Shown here piece by piece: positions 52,389 through 61,905 of a stretch of 64,000 nt of DNA. Numbering within the stretch: the stretch's first letter is position 1; every line of letters starts with the position of its first letter. Both the position numbers and the translations under genes were made by a program. The notes beneath the pieces are model-generated. The model was given only the letters and a program-made list of their open reading frames with translations, made no database searches and was not told the DNA's origin. Origin of the DNA: Candidatus Methanoperedens sp. BLZ2 (lineage in GTDB: Archaea; Halobacteriota; Methanosarcinia; Methanosarcinales; Methanoperedenaceae); the NCBI RefSeq assembly GCF_002487355.1, contig NZ_NTMG01000074.1, positions 1 through 64,000 of the forward strand. Reading direction: 5' to 3'.

Positions 52389-54551
52389 TCACGATATTCC
52401 ATAAATAAGCAAGTTTTTCTGCATTTTTCCCTTCATAAGTTCATCCAGCCGTTCCTGCGTGTACCCGAAGGGCAGCAACATGCTCTCCGCAGCCCGCAGC
52501 AAATGTTCATAGTATTTCGCCCTGTCGTACTGTGTGTCATCGTCTGCAAGTTCCGGTATCATAACCCGTTTCTGCCAGCTTCTGGATTTATGATCTGTTA
52601 TTATATAGCGAATACTCTGCCCCGCCAGTGTCTCTATACCTTCCTGTTTAAGTTGCTTCATGGCAGCCAATTGGTTATTGAACTGCCTGTACTCATCGCA
52701 GCCTCTGGATACATGTGTCTTGAATATCAGGTCAGAAAATTCACAATCATTACCAAGCACTTTTCTTGTATATTCCCGCAATAAACCGATAGCTTCAGGT
52801 ATCTTCATGTAAAATTCGGAAGCGTTTTTTGCTTCTGCAAGCTTTCCAAGCATGGCGTCCTGCAGGTTACTGATCAGCTTTGGAGTATCGCTCCGTCTTG
52901 TTTCAATGCCCCGCACTTTCAGCTTGCCGTTTGTCATTACCCCATAATATCGGTTCAGAGCACCAACTCCATTTGATTTATCAGGCAGGAACACGATCCA
53001 CCTGAACTCGCCTTTAAGCTCAAGAGGTATGCCGATTTCATGGGATGCAAGTTCACAGAGTTTCTCAGGTTCGCGCCCTTTTACCCACAGACTATCCACT
53101 ATGCCGTGCAGTATCTCAAAACCCATGTCGTCTGCAAGCTCTATTGTGCGAAGCAAGATATCCCGTCCATATGCTGTTATGGATTCATGACATTCTATTC
53201 TCCCAAACCGCGCTTTGTTAAATCCCATGTAACCAAAGCTTGTCACAAGCAGCCATTTGAGTATGTTCTGTTTCATCTCGTATTCTTCTGCTCTCAACGG
53301 GAACTCTATAATGCGTCTCTTGTAGGTCATCCGCCTTTCTATCAAAGGCTTTAGAACACGCGGGATTAATCCTATATGCTGCTGGCAGATGTTGTAGTGC
53401 GTAAACGGAACGCGCTTTTCCGAATCCGGGCAGCATCCGCATAACACTGTTTCAGGCGATATGTTGTGTTTCACCATGATATTTGGGAAAAGCGATGTGA
53501 AGTCTATCTCAAATGCGTTCTCATGCAGTCCTACTTTCGGCTCTATAACTAAAGCACCCCTGTCAGCAATGAGGAGTTCCTCAGCCGTTTTCCAGTATTC
53601 TGCAAGGTTGCGCTTCCAGGGAACGAGTACGCCATCACGCAGAGCCTGATTAACCTGAAGTGCCGTCACAGCACTGCCGGGACTCAGGCGCGATAGCTCC
53701 TGCATCGGTATCCCTGTTATGCGGGAAAGGTCGATCAACCCAAGCAGACCTCCTTCCCTGAAAACAAAGATTGATCTGTCAAGATGCAGCCGGCCTGAGA
53801 GCATATAGCCTTTCGGCTTATAGATTATCCTGCCGTAGCTGAAATACGATTTTCCACTTCCTTCTGGCAGGATATCTTTCTCTCTTCCAAGCTGAAGATC
53901 GATATCATGAAGCGATGCGCGGTAATGCAGATACGGCAGTTCAAAACTATCTCCTTTTTCTGTTATTATCAGGTCCGGGTTAGCACGAGCGACTTCGCGA
54001 TTGAGTTCAGCGATCATTTCTCCTTCATCCTTATTTTCAATAAAGGTGTTCCCGAGGGTAATCCTGCTGATAGGGTCGCCCATTGTGATAATTCCTTTTT
54101 CCCTGCCTGGCGTTACCGAGAGTTCCATGCTTACAAGCTCAGGTATTTCATAATCAATGGAATACTGGCTGTCATCGAGAACATCTCCTTTGAGTCTTGC
54201 CATGGGAAACAGTCCATGTTCAAGCATATACTGCCTGACGGGATCGAGATCTATATTGTACAGGCTACATCCCTTCGCCTCAAGCATATTGGCAATCTCA
54301 TAAACTGCATTCGGTTCTATGGTAGCAGATATTACTTTTTCAGGTCCTTTGCCAAGCCAGGTGCTCTTCTCTTCGTAATTTGTGTGTTTAACACCGGGCA
54401 GGCTCGCTACCAGGGACAGAAGTTCGGGTTTGCACGAAATGTATATCCTCGGATAGAATACCTCACGGACTGGCCTGCAGACTGCCCCATCTTTAATCCA
54501 TCTTGTTATCGTGCTATTCTCAGGATTATATCTCACGTCCAGCAGGAACAT
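52389..54551 (-). CDS. polB2: Family B DNA polymerase, PolB2/Dpo2 type
   Basis: A 720-aa protein (ATG at 54551 after GGAGGCG). It has an N-terminal and exonuclease-like region where the ExoI acidic pair is not conserved (ELVSMELSVTPG), the palm motif EIDFTSLFPNIM, the fingers helix (LLVTSFGYMGFNKARFGRIE) and HGIVDSLWV in place of the usual YGDTDS of motif C. These departures mark PolB2, which was long thought inactive; I recall that a homologue (Dpo2) has been reported as a lesion-bypass enzyme. It is the third gene of a probable stress operon. Confidence 0.8.
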   Translation of the reverse strand: MFLLDVRYNPENSTITRWIKDGAVCRPVREVFYPRIYISCKPELLSLVASLPGVKHTNYEEKSTWLGKGPEKVISATIEPNAVYEIANMLEAKGCSLYNIDLDPVRQYMLEHGLFPMARLKGDVLDDSQYSIDYEIPELVSMELSVTPGREKGIITMGDPISRITLGNTFIENKDEGEMIAELNREVARANPDLIITEKGDSFELPYLHYRASLHDIDLQLGREKDILPEGSGKSYFSYGRIIYKPKGYMLSGRLHLDRSIFVFREGGLLGLIDLSRITGIPMQELSRLSPGSAVTALQVNQALRDGVLVPWKRNLAEYWKTAEELLIADRGALVIEPKVGLHENAFEIDFTSLFPNIMVKHNISPETVLCGCCPDSEKRVPFTHYNICQQHIGLIPRVLKPLIERRMTYKRRIIEFPLRAEEYEMKQNILKWLLVTSFGYMGFNKARFGRIECHESITAYGRDILLRTIELADDMGFEILHGIVDSLWVKGREPEKLCELASHEIGIPLELKGEFRWIVFLPDKSNGVGALNRYYGVMTNGKLKVRGIETRRSDTPKLISNLQDAMLGKLAEAKNASEFYMKIPEAIGLLREYTRKVLGNDCEFSDLIFKTHVSRGCDEYRQFNNQLAAMKQLKQEGIETLAGQSIRYIITDHKSRSWQKRVMIPELADDDTQYDRAKYYEHLLRAAESMLLPFGYTQERLDELMKGKMQKNLLIYGIS

Positions 54552-54792
54552 TCGGTTTCGCCTCCTGCAATGAAATGATTTCTTTCTCTTGCTCAATTAA
54601 AATAGATAGGAAAACAGCTTGCATCAGGTCAATTGTGGGTGTAACAGTACAGGAGGAAGCGTGCTTTCTTGCCTTGTTCATGAGGTTATCGAACGCATCC
54701 TTATCCTCACCGTGCAGAGCCATTCTGAATACCGAAAGCTCTGCTATCATTTCCTCAAGCAACATCCGAAAGCTAGGCACTGTTCTTCCCAT
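54526..54792 (-). CDS. Small helical protein of the polB2 operon
   Basis: The ATG at 54792 is 8 nt after GGAGG. The 88-aa product is helical (FRMLLEEMIAELSVFRMALHGEDKDAFDNLMNKARKHAS) and overlaps PolB2 at its 3' end and the RadA-like gene at its 5' end. Such a small helical gene between an inactive RadA paralogue and PolB2 is known from archaeal PolB2 operons. It may be an adaptor. Confidence 0.6.
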   Translation of the reverse strand: MGRTVPSFRMLLEEMIAELSVFRMALHGEDKDAFDNLMNKARKHASSCTVTPTIDLMQAVFLSILIEQEKEIISLQEAKPNVPAGREI

Positions 54793-55438
54793 ATGCATCA
54801 CCTCCTGTAAAATCCGTAAATCTCATCTGCCCAGACGGGACTGGGAAATACTCATAAACGTGGCCGTTATCGAATAGCCTTATGAGGTTCTTTGAGGGCT
54901 GCTCGATGAGTATCACTCTATCGGCCCTGGATGCAAGAAGCATATCCCCATACCATTGCCCACCGAAACTCGTGACGGCTGCAATGATGCCAGAGGATGC
55001 AGTCAGAAGTTTTAAAAATTCAAGTAATGGTTCGAACAGTCTCATTCCGTCTGAACCAGAAAACAGGGAAGGCAGATAGGATATCGCGAGGACCGCGGGA
55101 TTCCATTGCTCAACAGCATCCTTCAGTCCATGTATCAGGGCATCCATCTGATACTCGGTAAAAGCACGGGCGACATGAATGCGGGAGAGTACCTTTTTTG
55201 GCTCTGTGCCGATGGATTTTGCAATCCTTAATAAGGAGTAGGGATTAAAACTGTTTCCCCCGTCCACAAATAAGGCATCCCTGTCTAATGATACAACAGA
55301 GGCTGCGCACAGGCGGAATAAAACATCGGGCACCAGACTGGATGAAACCTCAATTACTGTGATGCATGAGGGTTTAAAATCCCGAAGGTCAATACATGGC
55401 AATACCGGGAGACTGCGGGAGCTAATGCAGAAAGACAT
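54773..55438 (-). CDS. Inactivated RadA/RecA-like paralogue
   Basis: The product (about 221 aa from ATG 55438; a start at 55492 is possible) carries the RadA core: ALFVDGGNSFNPYSLLRIAKSIGTEPKKVLSRIHVARAF, then a strand-helix pattern ending IAAVTSFGG. The Walker A lysine motif is absent. It is likely a regulatory or scaffolding paralogue within the PolB2 operon rather than a recombinase. Confidence 0.65.
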   Translation of the reverse strand: MSFCISSRSLPVLPCIDLRDFKPSCITVIEVSSSLVPDVLFRLCAASVVSLDRDALFVDGGNSFNPYSLLRIAKSIGTEPKKVLSRIHVARAFTEYQMDALIHGLKDAVEQWNPAVLAISYLPSLFSGSDGMRLFEPLLEFLKLLTASSGIIAAVTSFGGQWYGDMLLASRADRVILIEQPSKNLIRLFDNGHVYEYFPVPSGQMRFTDFTGGDAYGKNSA

Positions 55439-55582
55439 ATCGTTCAGATCCAGAGGGGAATAATAAGATAGGATGGATAAGCTTAAAAACAATTTGAGAG
55501 CGAAGTGAAAGTATTCAAGTGTTTGCCAAGTTAGAAGGCATAGCCATGATTATTAAGAGTGAAGAGAAGATAAAATAAGAAT

Positions 55583-56056
55583 ATGAAACTTATGAGCAAA
55601 AATTCGACCTGCGTCAGCCAGCACATAAACGCGCCTCGCGCAAAAGTCTATCCCGCGCTTGTCGACGCGAACGCGATCGCTAAGTGGAAGGTGCCGACCG
55701 GTATGACCTGCTTCGTGCATGAGTTCGACGCCCGCGAAGGTGGCTCGATCCGGATCTCACTCACGTACAACGAGCCCACCGGAAAAGGCAAGACGACCGC
55801 GCACACCGACACGTACCGCGGCCGCTTCGTGAAGCTCGTGCCGAATGAAAAGGTTATCGAAGTGGACGAGTTTGAGACAGCAGATCCCGCTCTGCGCGGC
55901 GAGATGACCGTCACGATTACTCTCACCGATGCAGACGGCGGCACCGATGTCCTTGGGGTGCACGAAGGACTGCCACCCAGCCTGTCGACCGCCGACAACG
56001 AAGCAGGCTTGCGAATGGCACTTGCGAAACTGGCGGTGCTAGTCGAGGGGGCCTAG
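55583..56056 (+). CDS. SRPBCC/AHSA1-family protein (laterally acquired)
   Basis: This 157-aa protein has the START/SRPBCC pattern (HINAPRAKVYPALVDANAIAKWKVP, GGSIRISLTYNEP, VTITLTDADGGTDVLGVHEGLP). It is GC-rich with G/C-ending codons, unlike its AT-rich neighbours, and divergent from the PolB2 operon. This points to recent acquisition from a GC-rich bacterium. Ligand and role are unknown. Confidence 0.75.
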   Translation: MKLMSKNSTCVSQHINAPRAKVYPALVDANAIAKWKVPTGMTCFVHEFDAREGGSIRISLTYNEPTGKGKTTAHTDTYRGRFVKLVPNEKVIEVDEFETADPALRGEMTVTITLTDADGGTDVLGVHEGLPPSLSTADNEAGLRMALAKLAVLVEGA

Positions 56057-56701
56057 GAATAGCCAAACAAAAACATCAAGAACCTTATCAGAATTCATTA
56101 AATGATATGAATTTCAAGGAATAATGGTTACTATTGTCCGTACGCTCCAATCACCGCATCCTTCATGCGCTCAACAAAAGCTTCGCGCATTTCAGGCACG
56201 GCTCATGCCTTGCGGTCATTGTCGCTGCTGGCTGTGGCGACACTCTTTCGCTCTCGCTCCAGAGAGTCGCCGGATTCGGCTATCATATCGCTTTAACTCA
56301 TCTCGTTTTTACTGCAAATAGGCGCGCGTGGATATCTGATTGAAGGGGCAGGAAGTTACTATTGTAATGGGGCAGCCGGAGATATTGAGATTGAGCCTGC
56401 CCTTATGTATGACTCTATTCATCAATGATTGGCCGCTGTTGCAGCGTGCGGGATTAGGCGTGGCCTCACCACACTATTCCTATTGCAAATGTTCGCTGTA
56501 TCGCATCCACAGAAGATGCTCTTGACCTCTGCATTTCATTGTCCTATAACCAGCCTTTTCTTCCTTCCATATGCGGTCTTGCCATATGTATAAATTATAT
56601 TCCTCTATGAGACGGCTTGCAGCTTCCTGGCGAACTCCTCTCCATAGTTTCGCGCATATGCCAGATATATCAAGTGAAGCAATTCAAAAAGGATACTATT
56701 T
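56057..56701. other. Gene-poor spacer with decayed coding traces
   Basis: No intact gene. Around 56320-56430 a frame reads GYLIEGAGSYYCNGAAGDIEIEPALMYDSIH before a stop, which looks like a remnant of a larger gene that I do not recognise. The GC-rich segment adjoins the SRPBCC gene. Confidence 0.35.
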
Positions 56702-58444
56702 TCATGAAGATTCCTTTTCTTCTTTTATTGGTGTATTTAATATTTCAATCAGATCATCGACTTTTTGTTTAGGAAAGTATTTCTGGTATCGGCTCAAGAT
56801 AACATCAACCATTATAATGTACATCTCATAGGCAGTACTCAATATAAAAATCTCTTCATCGATTAGTCGTTCGTTTTTATATAATGACGTAGCTATTGAA
56901 GGATGTGAATGCAGCGATATGATGTCTGACAACTCGTGGAACACATCTTTCATATACTTCTCTTTATATAACGTACCATAATCTATTTGCCAGTGAATGA
57001 ATGATGGAGAGAACCATTTTGCAGAAGAATAATTTTTTTCATTAATTAGATTGAAAATCTTTTTTGGGTATTTTTTTTCCTGAAGGTAAGACCTGAAACC
57101 TTCGTAATCCATCGCTGCATACCATTTTATATTCTCGTTGAATATAGATCTCTGAATACACAATTGTTGAAGGTCGCCCCATCTTTTTATCTCGTTAGGA
57201 TGCTGATGAAAGTACAATACCATTTGAGCAGATTCAACAATAAAACGCAGAATTGCCTGTGACTCAGAGTATTTGCGATAATTATTAAAATCAATGATTG
57301 TATGGATCAAGATACTATTGTTCAATAAAATTGCAGACAATACACTAAACAGGTCTTTATTCTCATCTCCCTCTATTTTATTGATGTCCAAGTCTATGAC
57401 ATATACTGTTTTTTCAGAGAGTCCAAAATATCTTTTTGCCAAATCAAAATAGAAATTCGTTCTCTTTGGGTTCTGCTTTCTTTCAGTCTGATATTCCTTC
57501 ACGAGATCATCTGGGAGTGGACAATTTGCTTCATGGATAATTTTCTGTCCGTTATGTATCGGCAACTGAATAAAACCCTTGGTTTTAATTTCCTGAATAT
57601 TAACTTTGTCGTTATCCGATGATTCTAGCATGTCGATGATTTTATCAAATGTGTTTTTGTCAAGCACCTTCAACATTGACAATAGTAATAAGTGCATTTC
57701 GTTGGCAGTTTTTTCAGGAATAAAGGTCCGAATCTCATTGAATATTATTTTCAAAACGATTTCAGTGAAACTCAATGCTGTCATTAGGTTTTCTAATTCC
57801 ACTTCAATGTCTTTTTCCAATGGTTCAAAAAGAGTGAAAGAAGGGTGCACGTCGTTGCTGAGGATATTGTAATAATTGCGCAAATTCCGTTTCTGTTCAT
57901 AGTTTGTTAAACCATGAATGTATTTTTCATAATCGATATTCGAGCATATGAAAATCGGATCAAATGTAAGTGATCTTTTGTAATATTCTTTAGTTATATG
58001 GGAAGTATCCCTATATCCTCTATTTTTGATTAGTTCCTCATATCCTTCAAAAGTTAAATGACTATATTCGTTATACGTTTTCTTATCAACAACCTTGTTC
58101 ATCAATATCCCCTGAAAATCAATCCATCTCCTAGCCTCATCTGGATATTTGTCAAAATATTGAATCAGCAGCGTTATTTCCATCATGGTTCTCAATATGA
58201 TGCTTGCTCCGCGATAATTTCTTTTTGTGTTCATCATAATCACGGAATCGGAAAGGCTAAAAAGTTGCCAATGCAGATTAATTATAGCGGTGAGTTTTGG
58301 ATTGTTTAAGTTTATTGATTCCAACATCTCCCTGTCGATTTCCTTGATTGCAATTGGATATTTTTCATGATATATTAGCAGGATCATGTAGATTTCATCA
58401 TATTCCTGCTCATGTTGTGTATAATTCTCAGTCATTGTGTCCAA
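56702..58444 (-). CDS. Tandem-duplicated domain protein (DUF5677-like?)
   Basis: This 580-aa protein contains two copies of a ~180-residue helical unit. Copy 1 (about 75-265) has RGASIILRTMMEITLLIQYF, RRWIDFQ, TFDPIFICSNIDYEKYI, DVHPSFTLF. Copy 2 (about 370-560) has AILRFIVESAQMVLYFH, IKRWGDLQQL, FSPSFIHWQIDYGTLY, SLHSHPSIATS. The shared [DS]xHPS motif resembles the DUF5677 and HEPN-like families; I am not sure of either. It is on the same strand as the viperin gene, 217 bp downstream, and may be its partner. Confidence 0.5.
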   Translation of the reverse strand: MDTMTENYTQHEQEYDEIYMILLIYHEKYPIAIKEIDREMLESINLNNPKLTAIINLHWQLFSLSDSVIMMNTKRNYRGASIILRTMMEITLLIQYFDKYPDEARRWIDFQGILMNKVVDKKTYNEYSHLTFEGYEELIKNRGYRDTSHITKEYYKRSLTFDPIFICSNIDYEKYIHGLTNYEQKRNLRNYYNILSNDVHPSFTLFEPLEKDIEVELENLMTALSFTEIVLKIIFNEIRTFIPEKTANEMHLLLLSMLKVLDKNTFDKIIDMLESSDNDKVNIQEIKTKGFIQLPIHNGQKIIHEANCPLPDDLVKEYQTERKQNPKRTNFYFDLAKRYFGLSEKTVYVIDLDINKIEGDENKDLFSVLSAILLNNSILIHTIIDFNNYRKYSESQAILRFIVESAQMVLYFHQHPNEIKRWGDLQQLCIQRSIFNENIKWYAAMDYEGFRSYLQEKKYPKKIFNLINEKNYSSAKWFSPSFIHWQIDYGTLYKEKYMKDVFHELSDIISLHSHPSIATSLYKNERLIDEEIFILSTAYEMYIIMVDVILSRYQKYFPKQKVDDLIEILNTPIKEEKESS

Positions 58445-58661
58445 TTATCCTTATTCAAATATCTGATTTAACATTGTATAATATTCATTCAATTTATATC
58501 AATCTGCCGTCACTGTGTAATTAATATTAGACTTGTTGTGAAATAACTCATATATCGCTATGGTACAACGGTTTTTAGGCTTTACGCAAAACGGCTGTTA
58601 ATATCTCCTTATCTAACTTATAATGCCATTCATATATATAATAAATATTTCTGAAAAATAA

Positions 58662-59510
58662 TCATTTCTTCCAGTCATATAATCCATCTCTTCCCAGGTA
58701 CTTACCTATATCCACCACGCTTTCTGGATTATTCAGGAAATCATCGAATTCAAATGTTTGGTATGAACCACTTGAGTTTGATATTACCTTTCCAGATGGT
58801 GATAATATCAAATAAGAACCTTTCATATCCTCGTTGGACTCAAAAACGGGTTTAGTCCCTCCTGTTAAGCGGATATGTTTGTGTCGGTTAATAAAATCGT
58901 TGAATTCCTCATCCGTGATAGCAAGTTCTTTCACACAATTATCATTTTGTCCTTTTATGTGAAGCATTTGGAATGCTTTCCATCTATGAGGATTCATCCG
59001 ATGGATCAATTGATGCATATTCTCGCGATATGTCATTTTCGTGACGGTAGTGTTAACTTTCAATTTTATACCCTGTTCATGAATAAGGTCAGAAACTTCT
59101 ATTGCATGGCTTACATGCTTCCCTTTACCCCTTGCAAGCTCAGCTTCCTTCAAATTGCTGATCGAGTCAACGGATATGCCTATCCAATCCGTGTACTTCC
59201 CGATCTCTGCTATGTTTCGGTCATTGATAAATGAACCATTGGTAACAATGGAAGTGGTAAATCCAAGAGCGTGCGCCATCTTAAGCAGTTCATAAAAAAG
59301 AGGATGTAAAAATGGTTCGCCCCCTACGAAATTAATTTTCTCGATGTTAATATCATCTGTTTTAGAATCTTTCAGCTTATTAAGTACGGAAAATGCCTCA
59401 TTAAGATCCAAAATTTCAGTATCAAGTCTCTGGACATAACAAAACTTGCATTTATAGTTGCATTTTGCGGTTATGTGCCAATTTATCGATTTTATTGTTC
59501 TATCTTTCAT
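58662..59510 (-). CDS. Viperin-like radical SAM enzyme (pVip)
   Basis: This 282-aa radical SAM protein shows all viperin hallmarks. WHITAKCNYKCKFCYVQ carries the 4Fe-4S CxxxCxxC with the viperin NYKC. NFVGGEPFLHP follows, then SVDSIS, KVNTTVTKM, RWKAFQMLHIKGQND, TDEEFNDFINRHKH, and FESNEDMKGSYLILSPSG. In viperin these elements bind SAM and an NTP substrate and convert it to a 3'-deoxy-3',4'-didehydro-NTP chain terminator. The ATG at 59510 is used. Leader length is near zero, since a TATA-like ATTATATT is ~25 bp upstream. No nucleotide kinase is adjacent. Confidence 0.85.
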   Translation of the reverse strand: MKDRTIKSINWHITAKCNYKCKFCYVQRLDTEILDLNEAFSVLNKLKDSKTDDINIEKINFVGGEPFLHPLFYELLKMAHALGFTTSIVTNGSFINDRNIAEIGKYTDWIGISVDSISNLKEAELARGKGKHVSHAIEVSDLIHEQGIKLKVNTTVTKMTYRENMHQLIHRMNPHRWKAFQMLHIKGQNDNCVKELAITDEEFNDFINRHKHIRLTGGTKPVFESNEDMKGSYLILSPSGKVISNSSGSYQTFEFDDFLNNPESVVDIGKYLGRDGLYDWKK

Positions 59511-59548
59511 CAAACCATAATCGGTATTGAAAAATATAATAATTCTTT

Positions 59549-59578
59549 AGTTTTATCAATAGTATTATAGATAAAACT
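59549..59578. promoter_or_regulatory. Palindromic operator between viperin and CARF genes
   Basis: AGTTTTATC (59549-59557) and GATAAAACT (59570-59578) are perfect 9-bp inverted repeats with a 12-nt spacer. The palindrome lies next to the viperin TATA-like box on one side and 51 bp before the CARF gene ATG on the other. A dimeric wHTH protein could bind it. Confidence 0.55.
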
Positions 59579-59629
59579 ATAAGTTAGTAGAATTAATGTA
59601 AAGATAGTATTTAGAGAGTTGTGCAATAA

Positions 59630-60385
59630 ATGTCCGAAGAAGAAATTATTCACGTTATGAGTGCAGGAGCAAGTGTACACCTGACCTTTCCTGTTGCAGT
59701 TAATGAAATATCCAGGGCAACAAAGGTCTATGTCATTGTCGAAGATAGAGTGTATCAAGATTCAGAGGTTAAGGATAAACAGGAAATGCGTGAAAAAATC
59801 AGAAATTCAATAAATGAACTCAAAAAAATCGCATCTCCTTTTGTTAAAAATGGCATTCATGAAAAAAGGATACCTAAAGATACGCTTGAATATATTCGGA
59901 ACGCGGTCATAGAAATTTATACTGAAAACCGAGATGCTAACTTCTTCTTTAATGTTTCAGGGGGTACAAAACAACTATCGATTGGTCTTTTTTTGATGGG
60001 ATTATGGATAGAAGCGGTTCCATATCTTGTTGATCAGGATTTAGATGCAACAAAACTCTCTGTTCCAAGAATCCACATAAAGGATCTTACAGAAAATCCT
60101 AACCGCGTATTGATATTAAATATACTCCAAGAACAAAAGTCCAAACGATTATCAAGAAAGGATCTTTTCGATAAGGTAAAACAAGAATATATACAAATAA
60201 GAAAACCTAAGGAGAAAAGGGAATTGAAACAAGGAATTTTTAATGCTCTTGTAGAGAATTTAATTCAATGGGGTTTGATATATGTAAATTACAGGGAAGG
60301 AAGTAAGAAAGAGAAAGTATATCAAATAACTCCTGATGGAGAATTTACATTAAACTTTGTCAAGTTAAAACAGAATACAAGTTAA
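59630..60385 (+). CDS. CARF-like sensor with wHTH domain (DUF6293-type)
   Basis: This 251-aa protein has an N-terminal Rossmann-type CARF-like fold (IIHVMSAGASVHLTFPVAVNEI, NFFFNVSGGTKQLSIGLFLMGLW, the nucleotide-loop signature) and a C-terminal winged helix (RVLILNILQEQKSKRLSRKDLFDKV, LIQWGLIYVNYR, EKVYQITPDGEF). CARF-wHTH proteins bind cyclic oligoadenylate or related nucleotides and regulate transcription (Csa3, HFX_2341-like). It is divergent from the viperin-like gene and could act as its regulator through the palindrome between them. Confidence 0.75.
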   Translation: MSEEEIIHVMSAGASVHLTFPVAVNEISRATKVYVIVEDRVYQDSEVKDKQEMREKIRNSINELKKIASPFVKNGIHEKRIPKDTLEYIRNAVIEIYTENRDANFFFNVSGGTKQLSIGLFLMGLWIEAVPYLVDQDLDATKLSVPRIHIKDLTENPNRVLILNILQEQKSKRLSRKDLFDKVKQEYIQIRKPKEKRELKQGIFNALVENLIQWGLIYVNYREGSKKEKVYQITPDGEFTLNFVKLKQNTS

Positions 60386-60427
60386 ATCCACGAATGCAGT
60401 CTCACCAGTTCATTATTTTAATATATA

Positions 60428-60577
60428 TTGTGCTTTTTGTCAGCTATTCCTGCCACTCCAGCTTCTTCGATTACTTATGAGGGTAAAATCGCATCTGAGA
60501 TGCTGGCTGAAGTCCGTGAATGGGATAAACAGGAGAAGGCTGCTGGGTTCACCCTGGATATCTTTATCGCGCCATAA
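60428..60577 (+). pseudogene. Short C-terminal gene remnant
   Basis: An open frame of 49 codons from a TTG, with ATPASSITYEGKIASEML and DKQEKAAGFTLDIFIAP, lies between CARF and DUF1638. It resembles the tail of a larger protein, but I cannot name it. No ribosome binding site. Confidence 0.3.
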
Positions 60578-60621
60578 CCAAATAAAAAACAATGTATAAT
60601 CAACGAACGGATACATATTAA

Positions 60622-61485
60622 ATGCCAGTATTAAGCATAATTGTATGCGGTATGCTTGAAGATGAACTCGCATATGTTCTCTCAAGCGATAGGGAGCTTG
60701 TCCAGTTGATACTTGTAGAGAACGGTGAACATTTCGGGCTGCAAAGGAAACTAAAATCCCTGGGATGCTTTCCAACGCTTATTCCACTGGATAGAGTTCT
60801 GGAAATCCTGATTCGAGAAAACAACCAAACCCTTCCGACAATCCTGAAACCACTCTGCCGCTTTAATTTTATCAAAAAAATCGTCAGCAAAATGGAAAAC
60901 CAGCATAAACCAAAAGTAACAGTTGTAGCCAATATGTTGAGACGGGGACTACATGCCGATGTTGAAATGGTAAGAGTAGAAGTTTACAGGAAAATCATGG
61001 AAATGTCCCGGTTTTCAGACAGGATTCTCATTTTCTACGGCACATGTGGGCATTCACTTTCGAACCTGGAAAAAGATTTTGAAAATCTTGGGTGCCAGCT
61101 TTACTTCCTGAAAGACGAAAAAGGTGAGATTGTTGAGGATTGCATCAGCCTGGCGCTCGGAGGGAACGATGTCTATGCACGATCCCTAGTCAATGGCGAA
61201 GGTACTTTTTGCCTTACCCCGATGTGGGCTTCAAATTGGGAGGAGAAGTCGAAAGATAATGCGATTCTTTCACCGGAGTCTGATACAAAGTATCTGAAGC
61301 TGTACGGAAGAGCTGCAAAGATCAATACAGGGCTTTCGTATGAACCTGACTTTGATAAAAATGTCCGGGATTTTGCGCGGTTTTTCGATTTGAAGATCGT
61401 GGAACTTCAGGGGAGTAAAAAGATAGCGGAACAAAGTTATCAGAACGCTAAAAGGTTTCCTCGAAAAGATGGGACGAATATTTAG
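60622..61485 (+). CDS. DUF1638 family protein
   Basis: This 287-aa protein has the DUF1638 pattern: LSIIVCGMLEDELAYVL, KDEKGEIVEDCISLALGGNDVYA, LILFYGTCGHSL-like segment and CLTPMWASNWEE. DUF1638 is found mainly in methanogens and other anaerobes near corrinoid methyltransferases; its function is unknown. It is followed closely by the interrupted O-methyltransferase, so they may be one unit. Confidence 0.75.
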   Translation: MPVLSIIVCGMLEDELAYVLSSDRELVQLILVENGEHFGLQRKLKSLGCFPTLIPLDRVLEILIRENNQTLPTILKPLCRFNFIKKIVSKMENQHKPKVTVVANMLRRGLHADVEMVRVEVYRKIMEMSRFSDRILIFYGTCGHSLSNLEKDFENLGCQLYFLKDEKGEIVEDCISLALGGNDVYARSLVNGEGTFCLTPMWASNWEEKSKDNAILSPESDTKYLKLYGRAAKINTGLSYEPDFDKNVRDFARFFDLKIVELQGSKKIAEQSYQNAKRFPRKDGTNI

Positions 61486-61905
61486 TTAGCTTTGATCATA
61501 TTATTAGGTATGAAGAGAATTGTGCAAAAAAAAATCGAGCAGTATTGCCAGGAACACACAAATCCGGAGTCAAAGCTTCTTCATGAACTTGTAACTGAGA
61601 CTTTTGCACATACAGCTTTTCCAGAAATGGAAATAGGACATCTTGAGGGAGCATTTCTTAGGATACTGGTGAGGTTACTTCGAGCAAAACGAATCCTTGA
61701 ATTAGGAACATTTACAGGTTACAGTTCGCTTGTTATGGCAGAAGGATTACCCGATGATGGTAAGCTGATCACCTGCGATATTGACCCTGAGACTACTCAA
61801 ATCGCCAAAAAATACTGGAGCAGGAGTCCACATGGGAAGAAGATTGAACTCAGGTTCGGTCCTGCCCTTGAAACACTCAAGACTATTGAAGGTCTCTTCG
61901 ACTTA

